The notes beneath the pieces were generated by a model. That model was not told where the DNA came from. It saw only the letters and a program-made list of their open reading frames with translations, and ran no database searches. A DNA stretch of 64,000 nucleotides from Photobacterium rosenbergii (GTDB lineage Bacteria; Pseudomonadota; Gammaproteobacteria; Enterobacterales; Vibrionaceae). A program made the position numbers and the translations under genes. The stretch covers positions 1 to 64,000 of the forward strand of contig NZ_PYMB01000006.1 in assembly GCF_003026455.1 (NCBI RefSeq), read 5' to 3'. Shown one piece after another: positions 27,399 through 35,411 of this stretch; within the stretch, counting starts at the first letter, position 1, and each line of letters begins with the position of its first letter.

Positions 27399-28016
27399 GT
27401 GGAGCTTGAAATTTGGTTGGCTTACCTGGCGACAGCGATTGTGTTTAGCATCGCGCCGGGTTCGGGAACGGTGAATTCCATTAGCAATGGCATGACCTAT
27501 GGCTGGCGCAAATCCCTAGCATCGATTGCAGGGCTGCAAATCGGCCTGGGAGTTTATATTGTGCTGGTGGGGGTGGGTCTTGGCGCTCTGATCGCCCAGT
27601 CAGCAACGGCGTTTACGGTGATCAAATGGGTCGGTGTCGGCTACCTAATTTGGCTTGGGGTACAGAAGTGGCGTGATCGGGGGCAGTTCCAGATCGCCGG
27701 TGATAGCCCGCAAGTGCCCGCCCGCCAATTGTGCCGCCAGGCCGTGCTGGTCAACCTGACTAACCCTAAAACAGTAGTTTTTCTGGTGGCGTTATTTCCT
27801 CAATTTATCGACCCTTCCCAACCGCAAATGGCCCAGCTATTGGTACTTGGGCTCACCACGATTGCGGTTGATACATTGGTAATGCTGGGATATGTGGTAC
27901 TGGCCTCCCAGTTGGCGGGTTATATCCGCTCGGCAAGAATAATGGCTGCCCTAAACCGCGTGTTCGGCTCGATGTTTATCGGGTGTGGGGCACTGCTGGC
28001 GGGCGCCAAGGCCTAA
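27399..28016 (+). CDS. rhtB: Homoserine/homoserine-lactone efflux protein
   Basis: A 205-residue LysE/RhtB-family exporter with about six membrane segments. The RhtB signature is SIAPGSGTVNSISNG near residues 17-31, followed by SIAGLQIGLGVYIVLVGVGLG and NLTNPKTVVFL. It starts with GTG, with AAGGA 10 nt upstream. It is adjacent to pldB as in E. coli, which supports RhtB rather than RhtC. The role is export of homoserine and lactones from the cytosol. Confidence 0.92.
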   Translation: MELEIWLAYLATAIVFSIAPGSGTVNSISNGMTYGWRKSLASIAGLQIGLGVYIVLVGVGLGALIAQSATAFTVIKWVGVGYLIWLGVQKWRDRGQFQIAGDSPQVPARQLCRQAVLVNLTNPKTVVFLVALFPQFIDPSQPQMAQLLVLGLTTIAVDTLVMLGYVVLASQLAGYIRSARIMAALNRVFGSMFIGCGALLAGAKA

Positions 28017-28093
28017 GATTACGGCTGCCTGTATGGGGCAGCCACTGAGGCAATGCGGTATTTGTCCTCTGTTGTGGAGAGTCTTTCAGTTTT

Positions 28094-29344
28094 ATGTATT
28101 CCTACGTTGCGCGTCAGCCCATCTTCAATCGCCACCAGAAAACAGCCGGCTATGAACTGCTGTTCCGTGACGGTGAGAGTAATGCCTTTCCTGCCGATAT
28201 TGACGAGAACAAGGCGACTTGCCGCTTGATGGTCAACAGTTTTATGGCCGATCGTGATGGCATGGCCCAGCCAGGTAAGCGCTGCTTCATCAACTTCCCC
28301 CAAAAAAGCCTGATCCGGCTATTGCCGACCTTGCTACCCCAAAAACAGGTAGTGATTGAAGTGTTGGAGACGTGTGAGCCGAATGACGATTTGTTTTTGG
28401 CTATTCGGCACCTCAATCGGCTGGGATATATGATTGCCCTCGATGATTTCAATATGGATCCCCGCTGGGAGCGGTTCCTGCCGCTTGTCCATATCATCAA
28501 GCTTGACCTGCTCAAGATAGGTATCGAGGCGGCGTGCGAGTTTATCGCTCACAACCGTGACAAGAAGCTGATGTTTCTGGCTGAGAAAGTTGAGACCCAC
28601 TCTGATTACACCCGGGCCTATGAGGCCGGATTCCATTTTTTCCAGGGGTATTATTTCAGCCGTCCCGAGTTGCTCAAAAACCGCAACCTTAAACCTGAAC
28701 GGCTATCGACCTTGCGCCTGTTGCAGGAAGTGTGCCGCGAGCAAGTTGACTTCGAGCGGGTGGAGCAGATCATCGCTTCTGATTTGTCTCTCTCTTTCCT
28801 GTTGCTGCGCTACGTCAACACGGCCGTTGATAGGCTCAAGGTGCCGATCAGTGAATTCAAGCAGGCACTGGTTTACCTCGGCGAAGAAAAGCTCAAGGTG
28901 TTTGTCAGTGCGGTCGCCACGGCACAGGCTTCGTTGGATAAGCCCCATGAGTTGTATGCCTTGTCGCTTCAGCGTGGCAGGATGTGCGAAATCCTTGCCA
29001 CAGCCAGTGGTAAGGGGATAGAAGGCAAGCCTGCGTTTATGGCTGGGTTACTGTCTTTGATTGATGCCTTGCTCGACCAACCCTTGGATGAACTTCTCAA
29101 CCAATTGCCGTTGCAGGCAGAGATCCGTCAGGCCCTGCTGCACAGGCAAGGGCCTCTGGGGCAACTGTTAGACCTATCTGTGGCTTATGAGCAGGCGCAG
29201 TGGCGTCAGGTCAGCCTATTGGGGCAGGCGTTGGCGATTGATGCACCGCGTATCGGTCAGAGTTATCAGCTTGCCATGCAGTGGTCATCCAAATACGACC
29301 TCCAAGCCCCGCCACGTCCTCTTACTGTCGCAAAAACTGGCTAA
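28094..29344 (+). CDS. EAL-HDOD domain signalling protein
   Basis: A 416-residue cytosolic protein with an N-terminal EAL-type domain (about 1-200) and a C-terminal HDOD domain (about 205-400), the CdgJ/YuxH architecture. The EAL motif is degenerate (YELLFRD), but candidate metal and catalytic residues remain: INF, EVLE, LDDF, KLD and AEKVET. Cyclic-di-GMP hydrolysis is therefore possible but unproven, and binding or protein interaction is an alternative. V. cholerae CdgJ of this class affects motility. Its last 23 bp overlap the convergent LysR gene. Confidence 0.9.
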   Translation: MYSYVARQPIFNRHQKTAGYELLFRDGESNAFPADIDENKATCRLMVNSFMADRDGMAQPGKRCFINFPQKSLIRLLPTLLPQKQVVIEVLETCEPNDDLFLAIRHLNRLGYMIALDDFNMDPRWERFLPLVHIIKLDLLKIGIEAACEFIAHNRDKKLMFLAEKVETHSDYTRAYEAGFHFFQGYYFSRPELLKNRNLKPERLSTLRLLQEVCREQVDFERVEQIIASDLSLSFLLLRYVNTAVDRLKVPISEFKQALVYLGEEKLKVFVSAVATAQASLDKPHELYALSLQRGRMCEILATASGKGIEGKPAFMAGLLSLIDALLDQPLDELLNQLPLQAEIRQALLHRQGPLGQLLDLSVAYEQAQWRQVSLLGQALAIDAPRIGQSYQLAMQWSSKYDLQAPPRPLTVAKTG

Positions 29345-30161
29345 GGGCTTTCACCGTTTCGGTTAGGGCCGGATTGAGCGTTTTGTTGGCCGGGTAGCAA
29401 AGGCCCAGCCGGCGGAACATTCTTGGCCCATCAAGCGGAACGGTCACCAATTCCTTGGCTGTTTCCAGCACACCGGTTGGCAGGAAAGAGATCCCAAGTC
29501 CAGCCTGGACCAGATGCATCACTTGGGTTTTATGCTCGGCCTTGGCCACCAGGTTAACCGCGAGTCCATCACAGGCTAACAAACCAATCGTCTGCTGGTG
29601 GGCTTCGCAGGGTGGGCACTCGATAAAATCATGCTGGTGGAGCTGCTCTGGCTTGACCTTATCCAGCTTGGCCAGCGGGTGGGAAGGTAGCATACACAGC
29701 ACATAGTCCTCCTCCCAGAGCGGCAGGAATATCTCATCATCTTGCTTGAACATATCCAGGGTCAGTCGTGCATCGGCTGGCCCATCATGATCGACTAATT
29801 CCAGTAACAAGTTGGGAATATGCTCGCGTAGGCAACTAAATACCTTGGCCAGGGCAGCCTGACTCAGGTCGGGGAAGTTACCTAGCTTAAGCGGCAAGCA
29901 CTCGGTACGTTGCTGGAACAGCGATGGCAGGTGGTTGACATCCCCCAGAAGGCGGACAGCCAGCGGGTAGAGGTAGTGCGCCTCGTCGGTCAGGTTGACC
30001 CCTTTCTTGTGGCGCTCGAACAAGGTGGTGTTGAGCTCATCTTCCAGCTGCTTGATGGCATTAGAGATTGAAGGCTGGGAGACAAAGCAGCGTTCAGCGG
30101 CGAGGGTGATGTTCTTTTCTTCGTAGACCGCAACAAAAAAACGCAGCAGGCGTAGATCCAT
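29322..30161 (-). CDS. LysR-family transcriptional regulator
   Basis: A 279-residue LysR-type regulator. The winged helix-turn-helix is at about 1-60 (ITLAAERCFVSQPSISNAIKQLE), followed by a periplasmic-binding-like effector domain. It is short for the family (about 300). The upstream minus-strand gene is an AbgT-family transporter 130 bp away, which may be its target; that is inference. The 3' end overlaps the convergent EAL-HDOD gene. Confidence 0.9.
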   Translation of the reverse strand: MDLRLLRFFVAVYEEKNITLAAERCFVSQPSISNAIKQLEDELNTTLFERHKKGVNLTDEAHYLYPLAVRLLGDVNHLPSLFQQRTECLPLKLGNFPDLSQAALAKVFSCLREHIPNLLLELVDHDGPADARLTLDMFKQDDEIFLPLWEEDYVLCMLPSHPLAKLDKVKPEQLHQHDFIECPPCEAHQQTIGLLACDGLAVNLVAKAEHKTQVMHLVQAGLGISFLPTGVLETAKELVTVPLDGPRMFRRLGLCYPANKTLNPALTETVKALSQFLRQ

Positions 30162-30252
30162 GGTTTTACTCTGGCAGGCAAGTGATGTGGCTATGATAGC
30201 AAAGAAGCCTTGCCAGCATAGTGTTTAGGAAAACGATACAGTCAGAAAACAC

Positions 30253-30276
30253 AAAGCCGGGCAAGAGCCCGGCTTT
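30253..30276 (-). terminator. abgT terminator
   Basis: Perfect 10-bp stem AAAGCCGGGC / GCCCGGCTTT with an AAGA loop. The T run on the minus strand is moderate. Confidence 0.75.
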
Positions 30277-30293
30277 GGTGACAGAGAGTAGGA

Positions 30294-31889
30294 TTAGCCT
30301 ACGCTGTAGTATGTGGCTGCGCCAGGACCTACAGGGATACCGAATACGAATACCCATAGGTAGAACATCAGGCTCCAGCCAACGATGAATACCAGCGAGT
30401 ATGGCAGCATAGTCGAAATAAGCGTACCTAGGCCTAGGTTCTTCTTATAGCGAGTTGCAACCGCCAGGATCATACCGAAGTAGCTCATCATCGGGGTGAT
30501 GATATTGGTCACTGAGTCACCGATACGGTAAGCCGCCTGGATAGTTTCCGGTGCGTAGCCAACCAGCATTAGCATCGGAACGAAGATAGGTGCTGTTACT
30601 GCCCACTGCGCCGACGCCGAACCTAGCATTAGGTTGATGAAGCCACACATCAGGATGAAGGCGAAGAACAGTGCAGGGCCTGTTAGACCAATAGACTGTA
30701 GGAAGTCCGCACCAGCAACCGCAAATACCTGACCGAAGTTGGTCCAGCTAAAGAAAGCAACGAACTGTGCAGCGAAGAAAACCAGCACGATATACATACC
30801 CATTGAAGACATGGATTTTGACATCGCATCGATAACATCGCGGTCGTTCTTCATGGTGCCAACCACTTTACCGTAGACAAAGCCTGGGATAGCGAAGAAT
30901 ACGAAGATGAAGGCAACAATACCTTTCAGGAACGGAGAGCCTGCAACCAAGCCCGTCTCAGGGTGGCGTAGGATGCCGTTTTCCGGAACGATGGTTAGTG
31001 CCAGTAGCGCCGCAACAACTAGTGCTGCAAGGCCAGCCATTTTCAGGCCTTTCTTCTCAAGGGCAGTGATCTTGCCAAGCTTGTCTCCGCCCAGGTCTTC
31101 GCTGGCTTCTTCCGGGTTGTATTTACCCAGTTTCGGCTCAACAATCTTCTCGGTAACGAATGCACCCATGATGGTGATGGCAAACGTCGAAGCGAACATG
31201 AAGTACCAGTTAACCTCAGGGCCAACAGCGTAGTTCGGGTCGATCATTTGTGCCGCTGTCTGGGTAATGCCCGACAATAGCGGGTCAACGGTACCTAGCA
31301 GAAGGTTGGCACTGTAACCACCGGATACACCGGCAAACGCTGCAGCCAGACCGGCTAGCGGGTGACGGCCCAGTGAGTGGAATAGCATTGCCGCTAGTGG
31401 AACAAGTACCACGTAGCCAAGCTCAGATGCCGTGTTAGAAATGATACCTGCGAAGACGACAACCAGTGTCACCATGCGCTTAGAGGCACCCATAACTAGG
31501 CCACGCATTGCTGAAGACAGCATGCCTGAGTGTTCGGCAATTGCCACACCCAGCATGGCAACCAGTACGGTACCTAGAGGGGCAAAGCCGGTGAAGTTAG
31601 TCACCAAGTTGGCAACGATTTTTTGTAGGCCTTCTGCATTGAACAGGCTGACCACGTGGATCATACCGTCAGCAGCTCGGCCTGCGGCGCCTTCAGGGCG
31701 CGGGTCGACGACAGACACGCCGAAGTAGCCGGCAATACCAGAAGCGACCAGGATTGCCACACAGAAAAGGGCAAAAAGGGTGATTGGGTGTGGTAGCAGG
31801 TTACCCAGCCACTCGACGGTATCTAGAAAACGGGTAAATAACGTTTTCTTCGGTTGTTGTTGTGTTTGCGGTGAAGCAGATGAATGCAT
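30294..31889 (-). CDS. AbgT-family transporter
   Basis: A 531-residue polytopic inner-membrane protein of the AbgT family (p-aminobenzoyl-glutamate transporter and related antimetabolite exporters such as MtrF). About 10-12 membrane segments and re-entrant hairpins are present. Family features include SNTASELGYVVLVPLAAM, GVSGGYSANLLLGTVDPLL and NLMLGSASAQWAVTAPIF. The start is the second in-frame ATG because GGAGG lies between it and the first (31901). The substrate could be aminobenzoyl-glutamate or a sulfonamide-like compound. A LysR gene follows downstream. Confidence 0.88.
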   Translation of the reverse strand: MHSSASPQTQQQPKKTLFTRFLDTVEWLGNLLPHPITLFALFCVAILVASGIAGYFGVSVVDPRPEGAAGRAADGMIHVVSLFNAEGLQKIVANLVTNFTGFAPLGTVLVAMLGVAIAEHSGMLSSAMRGLVMGASKRMVTLVVVFAGIISNTASELGYVVLVPLAAMLFHSLGRHPLAGLAAAFAGVSGGYSANLLLGTVDPLLSGITQTAAQMIDPNYAVGPEVNWYFMFASTFAITIMGAFVTEKIVEPKLGKYNPEEASEDLGGDKLGKITALEKKGLKMAGLAALVVAALLALTIVPENGILRHPETGLVAGSPFLKGIVAFIFVFFAIPGFVYGKVVGTMKNDRDVIDAMSKSMSSMGMYIVLVFFAAQFVAFFSWTNFGQVFAVAGADFLQSIGLTGPALFFAFILMCGFINLMLGSASAQWAVTAPIFVPMLMLVGYAPETIQAAYRIGDSVTNIITPMMSYFGMILAVATRYKKNLGLGTLISTMLPYSLVFIVGWSLMFYLWVFVFGIPVGPGAATYYSVG

Positions 31890-32442
31890 CACGACCTCCA
31901 TTTATCGTTTTAATCCCATCAATGGGTACATCTCTTGTCGCGGGGAAGGTTACGTCATTGTTAACGTCACAAACAAGATATAATTGTGTCAAAATGTGTC
32001 AGTTGCTTATTTTTTGTCTGTTTGTTGTTAATTTTTAGTGGTTACATGCTGATTTCGTGATGGTTGTTCCGCTTGCTATTGTTGATCTTTATGAAATTGG
32101 TTGTTCATTTTCGGTTTGTTAACCTTTGTTCAATAACCGGATATCAATTAATTAGAAAAAGCAGCCCGAAAAAAGCGTGCTTAAACTCACAAAAAGGGCA
32201 AATTATCGCCTACCCAACGTGGCCTGATAGCATTTTATTAACGGATTTTTATCAATTGATTGGTGGATATGTCAGGTGGATCTTGTATCCATAGCTAAAA
32301 TTTATGATAAACAGAGGTAATCGATATTTTTCACTAAGGGATTAGGCCGATATAGTAGCGCCCATCTGCTGGTGGCCACTGGTATGGACCTGGCGGGCAA
32401 GAGCCCGGGGTGATGTTCTCTTTCTATATATAAGGTGAAACT
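31890..32442. other. Intergenic region between the AbgT and SDR genes
   Basis: 553 bp of AT-rich divergent promoter DNA. Two exact TGTGTCA copies separated by AAA lie at 31985-32001, a 10-bp spacing like a helical-phase operator. A 15-nt hairpin core CGGGCAAGAGCCCGG (32394-32408) duplicates the abgT terminator core at 30258-30272. An open frame at 32064-32294 is unsupported. No RNA gene was recognised. Confidence 0.6.
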
Positions 32443-33165
32443 ATGTCTAAGTCTCTCGTTGTGATCACAGGTGCAAGCTCGGGTATTGGTGAAGCGACGG
32501 CCAAAACGTTATCAGCGCAAGGCCACCCATTGCTTTTGCTGGCTCGCCGTATCGACCGATTGACCGCTTTGGGCCTACCGAATACCCTATGCCGCCAAGT
32601 GGATGTGACCGATGGCCCGGCATTTGCTGCCGCCATTGAAGAAGCGGAAGCCCAGTACGGTCCGGTTGACTGTTTGGTCAATAATGCCGGTGTCATGCTG
32701 CTTGGACTAGCCCATGAGCAAGATCCGGCAGAGTGGAAAACCATGTTCGATGTCAATGTGATGGGCCTGCTTAACGGTATCCATGCTGTACTGGCCAAGA
32801 TGAAAGCCCGTCAGGGTGGTACCGTGATCAATATCAGCTCGATCGCTGGCCGCAAGACCTTCCCAAACCACGCGGCTTACTGCGGCACAAAGTTTGCCGT
32901 GCATGCGATCACTGAAAATATCCGTGAGGAAGTGGCTGACGACAATGTCCGTTTCATTACCATTGCCCCGGGAGCGGTGGAAACTGAGCTGCTGAGCCAT
33001 ACCACCAGTGATGATATCAAAGCGGGCTACGAAGAATGGAAAGACGGCATGGGCGGGGTGATTGCACCGCAGGATATTGCTAATGCCATCAATTATGCTT
33101 ACCAGCAGCCGCAGCACCTGTGTATTCGCGAGATTGTGCTTGCAGCGACACGCCAGCAGCCTTAA
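32443..33165 (+). CDS. Short-chain dehydrogenase/reductase (SDR)
   Basis: A 240-residue classical SDR oxidoreductase. The NAD(P)-binding GASSGIG is at 10-16, NNAG at 80-83, catalytic Ser near 133, Y146 and K150 (YCGTK). The PGAVETELLSHTTSD stretch resembles clavaldehyde-dehydrogenase-like and YdfG-type SDRs. The substrate is unknown. It has an AAGGTGAAACT ribosome site and its own terminator. Confidence 0.9.
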   Translation: MSKSLVVITGASSGIGEATAKTLSAQGHPLLLLARRIDRLTALGLPNTLCRQVDVTDGPAFAAAIEEAEAQYGPVDCLVNNAGVMLLGLAHEQDPAEWKTMFDVNVMGLLNGIHAVLAKMKARQGGTVINISSIAGRKTFPNHAAYCGTKFAVHAITENIREEVADDNVRFITIAPGAVETELLSHTTSDDIKAGYEEWKDGMGGVIAPQDIANAINYAYQQPQHLCIREIVLAATRQQP

Positions 33166-33267
33166 GCCGTACTGGGTTGCACGCGGGACTGAATGTCAGC
33201 GGTCAGTGAATTTATCGGTAAATCTGCGCTGATTCAGTTATTTAATAAATACAGCCTGCTATATTCA

Positions 33268-33297
33268 AAAGGGTATCCCACGAGGATACCTTTTTTT
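33268..33297 (+). terminator. SDR gene terminator
   Basis: GGTATCC / GGATACC stem with a 5-nt loop and T7. Confidence 0.85.
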
Positions 33298-33320
33298 GTT
33301 TGTGCTTTTAGGGGGCTGAA

Positions 33321-34325
33321 GTGAGGGAGAAGGTTCGCTTTTTTGATGTGCTGCGCTGTGTGGCAGCTGTGGCCGTAGTGGTGATCCACGTGCTCGGCCC
33401 TTACCGCGATCAGTTTGGGATTATGCCCGACAGCGGCTGGATCACCGCGACGACCTTCAATAGCTTCAGCCGCTGGGCGGTGCCGGTTTTTATCATGATC
33501 ACCGGTGCCCTGATGTTGACCGATACCCGCCCGTTCGAACTGGGCTACTATGTCCGCCGCCGGCTCGGTAAGGTGTTGGTACCTTTCCTGGTGTGGTCGG
33601 TTTTCTATGCCTGGCTATCTGGTGTTTCTCCTGCCGGCTTCGATGGTGGCCTTGCCCTCGATACGTTAAAAGCCTTACCGGTTCATGAAACCTACTATCA
33701 CCTTGGCTTTTTCTACTATTTCATCCCGCTTTATTTTGTTGTCCCTTTCCTGCGCTATTTTGTCCAGCATTATGATAGGCAGGCGACGCTGGCGCTGGCG
33801 CTGGTATGGTTGGCCCTGACGACATTGTTCTTGTTTAAAATCGATGGGCCATGGAGCCACGAGCTGGTTTTATATAGTGGGTACTTACTGTTTGGTTACT
33901 GTGTTTTCCAGATGCGCTGGCCGAGCCTAAAGTGGTTGCTGCCATTGGGCATTGTGGCCCTGCTGCTCACCGATGCCATGGTGCTCAGCAATAGTTTTGC
34001 CGCTGGGGAATATAAGGTTGGGCGCTGGATGTCTTACAAGACACTCAACACCGCTTTGATTGCCGCCATGATTTTTGCGCTTGGCAGGTATGTGGCAGAT
34101 AAGCTGAGCGAGGGGACCCTTGATAAACTGGCCTTTATGAGCCGCTATAGCCTTGGCATCTACCTGCTGCACCCGATCTTCCTATGGCCGGTAAGGGCCT
34201 ATGATTGGTACTTCCTGCCACCAGTATTGATGATCCCGTTCTGGACCGTGATCATTACAGGCCTAGCCCTGGCAGCCAGTTGGCTGTTAGCGAAGAGCCC
34301 GAAAACAGCCTGGTTGGTCCCCTAG
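33321..34325 (+). CDS. Acyltransferase family 3 membrane protein
   Basis: A 334-residue polytopic membrane protein with about ten helices, of the acyltransferase-3 family that O-acetylates surface polysaccharides. RFFDVLRCVAAVAVVVIHV holds the conserved N-terminal Arg and catalytic-type His. SRWAVPVFIMITGALML is the second family motif, and SLGIYLLHPIFLW lies near the C-terminus. It resembles E. coli WecH/YiaH in layout, but orthology is uncertain. It starts with GTG after AGGGGG. No polysaccharide genes are adjacent. Confidence 0.85.
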   Translation: MREKVRFFDVLRCVAAVAVVVIHVLGPYRDQFGIMPDSGWITATTFNSFSRWAVPVFIMITGALMLTDTRPFELGYYVRRRLGKVLVPFLVWSVFYAWLSGVSPAGFDGGLALDTLKALPVHETYYHLGFFYYFIPLYFVVPFLRYFVQHYDRQATLALALVWLALTTLFLFKIDGPWSHELVLYSGYLLFGYCVFQMRWPSLKWLLPLGIVALLLTDAMVLSNSFAAGEYKVGRWMSYKTLNTALIAAMIFALGRYVADKLSEGTLDKLAFMSRYSLGIYLLHPIFLWPVRAYDWYFLPPVLMIPFWTVIITGLALAASWLLAKSPKTAWLVP

Positions 34326-34334
34326 GCGGCAGCG

Positions 34335-34667
34335 TTAATCCCGTTTGAGTGCAAAGTGGCGGAAAGTGGTGCCCTGATAGGTCATCACCCCTTTATCTCC
34401 CGGGTTCAGAGCGTGGTAGTAATGGATACCCACCATAAATTCCCGCTTTGGCCCGCCTTTGGTCGGTTGGACATAAATCCAATACTCTTCGTCATCTTCT
34501 CCGGGGCGCGCACCTATGACCGGGGTACTCTGTTTGTCGAGGATTTCGACTTCGATTTGCCGCTCAGGGGCGTTTTCGCCCAAAGTGTGTTTGCGGTAAA
34601 TGTGGACAAAGCAATAAAGGGCAACAGCCAGTAAGGCAATAATGGTGGCTGGGATAGCAATGGGCAT
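34335..34667 (-). CDS. DUF2500 membrane protein (YhhM-like)
   Basis: A 110-residue protein with one N-terminal membrane helix (about 4-24) and a soluble domain containing REFMVGIHYYHALNPGDKGVMTYQGT, typical of DUF2500/YhhM. Function is unknown. AAGGAGA precedes the ATG at 34667; the longer open frame upstream is not supported. It is convergent with the acyltransferase gene (10 nt apart) and divergent from the HEPN-like gene. In E. coli yhhM lies near rsmD and yhhL, which here are 4 kb away. Confidence 0.85.
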   Translation of the reverse strand: MPIAIPATIIALLAVALYCFVHIYRKHTLGENAPERQIEVEILDKQSTPVIGARPGEDDEEYWIYVQPTKGGPKREFMVGIHYYHALNPGDKGVMTYQGTTFRHFALKRD

Positions 34668-34893
34668 GGGATCTCCTTGTTGCAAACAACTGGCAATCAT
34701 TATTGTGCAACTCAATGGGGCTGGATATGTCTGGCGGTGAAAAGCGTGATCGCGGCTGGGTTGTTGGGGGGGAATATGTTTCCCACAAAACAGCGATTCC
34801 CTGCAGGTATCTGCGGGTAGGGGAAACGCGGTACTTTGCTTTAGGGCAAAGTCGAGGTAAGTTAGTAAAAAGAAACAGCAAGGAAGAGAGTAG

Positions 34894-35259
34894 ATGGCAA
34901 ACATTGAGTTAGTGGTAACGCGTTCAAGGCGGATAGAAAGCCTATTGCGCGAACATTACCATGCTGAGGGCAAAGGCTTGCACCAGCTGATCACTAGCTG
35001 TGAAGAACGCCTGCCTCATGAAATTATCCCCAAGTTACGTTTTATTGCCTCGGTCCGAAATAAAACCGTTCATGAAGAAGGTTACAAGCTCGATGATAAA
35101 AAAGGGTTTATTGCGGCTTGTAATGCCTGTGAGAAAGAGCTGACCCCGCGCAGTGGACGTTTTGTCTGGACGGCTGCTGCCCTGTTGGTGGTGGGTGTTA
35201 CGGCATTGGCGATCTGGTTTTACTCCATTCACTGGCACCGTATTGATTTGACCCCTTAA
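34894..35259 (+). CDS. HEPN-like (DUF4145-type) protein with C-terminal membrane anchor
   Basis: A 121-residue protein. The first 85 residues are alpha-helical and contain the HEPN-type signature R55-N-K-T-V-H60 (Rx4H) within FIASVRNKTVHEEG, a pattern shared by HEPN-superfamily RNases and DUF4145 proteins. A single membrane helix spans about 90-111, with a short His-rich tail (HWH). A ribosome site AAGGAAGAGAG precedes ATG. No nucleotidyltransferase or toxin-antitoxin partner is adjacent; the divergent neighbour is DUF2500. The family call is by motif, and RNase activity is inference. Confidence 0.7.
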   Translation: MANIELVVTRSRRIESLLREHYHAEGKGLHQLITSCEERLPHEIIPKLRFIASVRNKTVHEEGYKLDDKKGFIAACNACEKELTPRSGRFVWTAAALLVVGVTALAIWFYSIHWHRIDLTP

Positions 35260-35287
35260 GCCGTGCTGGCGATAAAACCCTGAAAAC

Positions 35288-35317
35288 AAAAAAGGTGCCT
35301 GATAGGCACCTTTTTTT
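35288..35317. terminator. Bidirectional terminator between the HEPN-like and small-peptide genes
   Basis: GGTGCCT / AGGCACC stem with loop GAT, flanked by A6 and T7. Confidence 0.92.
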
Positions 35318-35330
35318 GAATTTTTTTTGC

Positions 35331-35411
35331 TTAATAAATCACAGGCAGCGTCATTAGTCCGACAACCACTGCGATCATCATAAGGCCTTGTTTTTGAGAA
35401 GAAGTGAACAT
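35331..35411 (-). CDS. 26-residue hydrophobic membrane peptide
   Basis: A tiny gene encoding 26 residues, beginning MFTSSQKQG and then a wholly hydrophobic stretch (Leu, Met, Val, Ile, Gly) ending in LPVIY. It has a near-ideal AGGAG ribosome site 7 nt before the ATG and its own downstream intrinsic terminator. An 800-bp gene-free, AT-rich stretch lies upstream. The pattern of a polar N-terminus and a single membrane helix is that of small membrane proteins that modulate larger complexes. I do not recognise the family. The strong start site and terminator argue for a real gene; conservation needs a search. Confidence 0.65.
   Translation of the reverse strand: MFTSSQKQGLMMIAVVVGLMTLPVIY

Noticed and set aside
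32064..32294. 76-codon plus-strand frame in the AbgT-SDR spacer
   Set aside because: AT-rich composition, no ribosome site and no family likeness.
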